Source of the DNA: a virus | IMG/VR virus record: IMGVR_UViG_3300046006_000296 | Span: 1-29,374 of that record | DNA length: 29,374 bases | Reading direction: 5' to 3' (one strand) | Part shown: piece by piece, positions 26,763 through 29,374 of the stretch | Position numbering within the stretch: the first letter of the stretch is position 1 | How the letters are laid out: each line of letters starts with the position of its first letter | Notes under the pieces: model-generated | What the model saw: the letters and a program-made list of their open reading frames with translations, nothing else | The model's database searches: none | What the model was told of the DNA's origin: nothing | Program-made: the position numbers and the translations under genes

Positions 26763-28309
26763 CCGAGTTGATACACCACATCAGTTGAGGCCCATTGAAT
26801 CGCTAACTTGTTGCTGCTGCTCTGAAACTGTACTGACCCGCAGTAGCCAACGCCGGTAACGCCCTGCCAGTTGTTTTGAATCTCAAGGTCGGAACCCCAC
26901 ACAGCCGTGTTCCACAACGCGCTGTCCCATAGGGCAGTCAGCGGAGTAGAAAACGATATCGGGGCAACATTGTCTGAAATGTTGAAATCGACATTGATGC
27001 CGACCCGCAAAGACGGGGTGCCGTTGCTGAAAATGCTAGGCCGTGCGCGTGTAAAAATCTTCTGTACACCGCGAGTCTCAAAGTAGTTAAAGGCTTGAAG
27101 AATCTTGCCGTTTATGTTGCTTGTGTCATCAATGTAGCCGGTGCTACCCGTTGTCCAAGCCTTTGCCACGAAAGTTGCAGCGCCAAAGTACGGAGTGTCG
27201 TCAAGAAGCCCAAAGTGAAAAGCATTCCAGTTTGTAAACCTGCACCACGCCTTCGTGATGTTGTTCATCACAAACTGCTCTTGTGCGCCTTCACGCACCG
27301 GGACATTGACGATTAGGGCGTTGTTCTTCGGGTTGTACAACATACACCACCCGAAATTGTCCCTATACGCCGCAGCAGCCGCCGCAAACGCACCCTGTAT
27401 CTTGTCCGATAGCGCGATGTTGGGGTCAAGCCGCGAGGACTGAAGCGCCGAGGCCATTGGAATCAGCCCGTCAAGCGTCAGCACCAAAAGGTCGCCGCCG
27501 TATTTCATAAGAGAGCGGGTGCCGATAGGCGCACCTATAATCCACACGCCAATCAGCGCCCATGTGGACGCAGATGAGGGGTCGGTGCCACGGTAGACAA
27601 TGACCTCGCCCTTGTCGGTGACAAATACAAGGTTGTCATCTACGCCGTAACCAGCGTCAATTGTCCACGAGGCCATCGACACCAACACGCCGCCCAGACG
27701 CGCAATGGATGACAGGTCAAGAACCTGCGCCGCGCCGCCAACGCTTGAGGTCGGCAGGTACCATGCCTTCAGCGTGTTTTTCTCGATGAACCATACGCGA
27801 TTCTTAAAGAGCGTCGGAGAGTTAAGCGTAGTGGTCGTAACGCCCGTAATGGCAGGCGAGGATGAACCCGTGATGCTTGTCCAACTTGAGCCGTTGTAAA
27901 GATACGGCGTGTTGGTTCCGTTAGCGGCATACAGATAGTTGCCGCCTGCGGTCGTGACATTGGTGTATTCCCACTTGGAATTTGACAGGCCGCTGACCGC
28001 TGGTGCGCCAATAGCACCCGCAGATGTTGCGTTGTAGATTTTGCCGTCAGAGATAGCCCACAACTCATCGGCTGTGCCGCCGCTGTAGGTTATCAGGGTT
28101 TCTACATCGTCGGGGAACCCCGTGGCGTGCTTCACATAGCCGCCGCGCAAGACAACATTGGATACGCCGGGGAAGTAATTGTCCAACTGCACGGCATCCG
28201 TGGGTGCCATGTTGGCGAGAGAATCCCGAGCGTTCCAACCGCCCACGGGCGACGGCAGGCTTGCGACATTTGCCGCAGAGCGTTGGACGAGGCGACGAGA
28301 AACAGCCAT
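26747..28309 (-). CDS. Tail nozzle/DNA-stabilisation-type protein (beta-propeller-like)
   Basis: 520 residues. It starts MAVSRRLVQRSAANVASLPS, then PVGGWNARDSLANMAPTDAV and LDNYFPGVSNVVLRGGYVKH, a well-known opening of podovirus tail proteins. The body has repeated strand motifs with Trp and Tyr (NYLYAANGTNTPYLYNGSSW) consistent with a beta-propeller such as P22 gp10 or T7 gp12. Near the C-terminus is a Trp-spaced motif WDSALWNTAVWGS. It would cap the adaptor ring and hold packaged DNA. It directly follows the adaptor gene (TAATG), matching P22 order gp4-gp10. Confidence 0.82.
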   Translation of the reverse strand: MAVSRRLVQRSAANVASLPSPVGGWNARDSLANMAPTDAVQLDNYFPGVSNVVLRGGYVKHATGFPDDVETLITYSGGTADELWAISDGKIYNATSAGAIGAPAVSGLSNSKWEYTNVTTAGGNYLYAANGTNTPYLYNGSSWTSITGSSSPAITGVTTTTLNSPTLFKNRVWFIEKNTLKAWYLPTSSVGGAAQVLDLSSIARLGGVLVSMASWTIDAGYGVDDNLVFVTDKGEVIVYRGTDPSSASTWALIGVWIIGAPIGTRSLMKYGGDLLVLTLDGLIPMASALQSSRLDPNIALSDKIQGAFAAAAAAYRDNFGWCMLYNPKNNALIVNVPVREGAQEQFVMNNITKAWCRFTNWNAFHFGLLDDTPYFGAATFVAKAWTTGSTGYIDDTSNINGKILQAFNYFETRGVQKIFTRARPSIFSNGTPSLRVGINVDFNISDNVAPISFSTPLTALWDSALWNTAVWGSDLEIQNNWQGVTGVGYCGSVQFQSSSNKLAIQWASTDVVYQLGWAGI

Positions 28310-29223
28310 TAGTTCTCGTACCCGTAGCCGCTGTCAGGAATGTTGTCGTAGCCGATAAGCACCGTGCCGGGACGCGGGGCAAACGAGAGGTTGGCAGCGC
28401 CCGTATCCTGTGCGACAGCCGTCTCAAGTTCAGCGAGGTAGTCGCGGAAGATGGCGGTCGTATCAAAGCCCTTTGCCTCAAAATACTTGAGTTTGGTAGA
28501 CAGCACCATTACACGGTCGGGATAGATGCAGGTGTCGTTGTCTGCCGTCATCGAAGTCTTGGCGGCACCCGCAACGCTTTCTGCCCATGCGTTGCTGCGG
28601 TACTCGAAGCCGAGCAACTCGCCAGCGTTCATTCCGGGCCAAATCTGGAAGTATTTGCCGAGCAAGCGGTAACGGATACGGGGGCCGGTCGAGATGTAGC
28701 CCGAGAGCAGCCACTCCCATTGTTGCGGCGACTCTGGGCCGAGCATCTCCCAACGCTTGCTCTTGTCCCAATGCGTGCGGTTGACGCTGCTGTAGTAATC
28801 CGAGGGCAAACCGTACTTGACCTTTTGGAACACCAGACCGCCACCGACCTGCGCCTCTGTTGGCTCGTAGTTGATGGAGACAGCCGAGGGAGACAGCACG
28901 CCCGTCACATAAGTGGCATTGGGGATGCCAACGCCCTGCACCTGATAGGTCGAGTCGATGAGCGAGGTATCGGGGATGCCGGTAATGGTATATGCCGAGG
29001 TCGTCCATGTACCCGTGGTGCTGATGGCCTCGGTGTAGAAGGTGTGCTGCTTGGTCAGTTCGCGCCAGTCAGCACGCCGCATCAACTCGTACCCCGAGGC
29101 GTTCATCAGGGCAAGAATCTGCACCACATCCTGATTGGGGTTACCTGCCACCGTAGCCGGTATCGGTAAACCCAGTTCAGCGGTGACCTGCTGAACCAAC
29201 GCCAACATGGTTGTGGTGCTCAT
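28309..29223 (-). CDS. Head-tail adaptor protein (P22 gp4/T7 gp11-like)
   Basis: 304 residues. The N-terminus (MLALVQQVTAELGLPIPATV, then ILALMNASGYELMRRADWRE) is the helical part of podovirus adaptors. The inserted central region (about 70-130) is Thr/Ser/Tyr-rich beta structure; it makes the protein longer than P22 gp4 (166) and T7 gp11 (196). Later come LPSDYYSSVNRTHWDKSKRW and a C-terminal helix ending in FAPRPGTVLIGYDNIP. It would bind the portal and recruit the tail nozzle. The start is 3 bases after the upstream stop, and the stop shares TAATG with the nozzle gene. Confidence 0.82.
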   Translation of the reverse strand: MSTTTMLALVQQVTAELGLPIPATVAGNPNQDVVQILALMNASGYELMRRADWRELTKQHTFYTEAISTTGTWTTSAYTITGIPDTSLIDSTYQVQGVGIPNATYVTGVLSPSAVSINYEPTEAQVGGGLVFQKVKYGLPSDYYSSVNRTHWDKSKRWEMLGPESPQQWEWLLSGYISTGPRIRYRLLGKYFQIWPGMNAGELLGFEYRSNAWAESVAGAAKTSMTADNDTCIYPDRVMVLSTKLKYFEAKGFDTTAIFRDYLAELETAVAQDTGAANLSFAPRPGTVLIGYDNIPDSGYGYEN

Positions 29224-29226
29224 TCG

Positions 29227-29374
29227 TTAACTCTCCGCAACGGGTTCCTTCTTCGGGCGACCAGCCTTGCGCGTCATCAACGCTGCCATCTGCGCCTGAA
29301 GTTCTGCCAGTTGTTTTTTGGTGTCGTCCAATTGGTTTTCGGTTTCCGAGCGATTCCGCTTTGCAAGAAACGCC
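29227..29374 (-). CDS. C-terminal end of a head-region gene (runs off window end)
   Basis: The frame enters from beyond the right edge and ends at TAA 29227-29229. The visible 48 residues include a coiled-coil-like stretch (ENQLDDTKKQLAELQAQMAA) and a basic tail with GRPKK, an AT-hook-like core. It is not in frame with the scaffold fragment at the left edge, so the two are different genes or are separated by missing DNA. It precedes the adaptor, where a head-completion or DNA-binding protein could lie after the coat gene. Confidence 0.65.
   Translation of the reverse strand, partial: AFLAKRNRSETENQLDDTKKQLAELQAQMAALMTRKAGRPKKEPVAES

Noticed and set aside
28204-29169. 321-residue plus-strand frame opposite the adaptor gene
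   Set aside because: Shadow of the adaptor and nozzle genes; Arg/Val/His-rich, no motif and no start signal.

Overview
The window is about 29.4 kb of a tailed, double-stranded DNA bacteriophage with a P22/T7-type (podovirus-like) virion plan. Evidence: a terminase large subunit with Walker A/B and nuclease motifs, a 750-residue P22-size portal, a scaffold-like protein, a head-tail adaptor, a nozzle/stabiliser-like tail protein, large Gly/Ala/Gln-rich candidate ejection proteins, a tail fibre ending in an S74 chaperone, and an M15 endolysin beside small membrane proteins. No cellular housekeeping gene is present. The host cannot be named; the holin/endolysin types make a Gram-negative host likely, as an inference only. 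Genes are packed tightly, mostly with ATGA, GTGA, TGATG or TAATG overlaps.

Layout. (1) 9282 down to 1, minus strand: a Dps-like DUF5856 protein, a 700-aa unknown, a 59-aa protein, TerS-like, TerL, four small head-associated genes (two flanking DUF6321), portal, four small head genes, and the N-terminus of the scaffold, cut by the window edge. (2) 9336-9860, plus strand: a lone methyltransferase-like gene. (3) 11525 down to 9827, minus strand: an early operon with a replication-type protein, a small unknown, a Cys/His zinc-finger-like protein and two adjacent PD-(D/E)XK nuclease-like proteins. (4) 11526-12482: the control region. A long non-coding stretch rich in repeats and hairpins is followed by a good plus-strand promoter, a short candidate RNA and a terminator hairpin, then a leftward Cro/YdaS-like regulator plus a 59-aa gene, two GTTAAC sites, and a divergent plus-strand promoter. 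(5) 12483-16511, plus strand: a recombination operon with small proteins, a DUF1071 annealing protein, YqaJ exonuclease, an SSB-like protein with an acidic tip, a glycosyltransferase, NinB, a YbcO-like nuclease and two unknowns. A tRNA-Gln(UUG) follows. (6) 29374 down to 16596, minus strand: the end of an unidentified gene, adaptor, tail nozzle/stabiliser, GNAT, candidate ejection proteins, tail fibre, small tail/lysis genes, three membrane proteins and the endolysin.

The two minus-strand late blocks at the window edges read as one operon if the genome is circular or circularly permuted. The major capsid gene expected between scaffold and adaptor is the obvious missing piece, so the window is probably a nearly complete genome opened inside the head genes. 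No integrase, CI-type repressor, polymerase, primase or replicative helicase was found.

The most interesting region is 11526-12441. Its order (Cro-like gene, a small gene where cII sits, a short oppositely transcribed candidate RNA, then a replication gene) matches the lambda PR operon with its OOP antisense RNA, although the proteins are not lambda-like.
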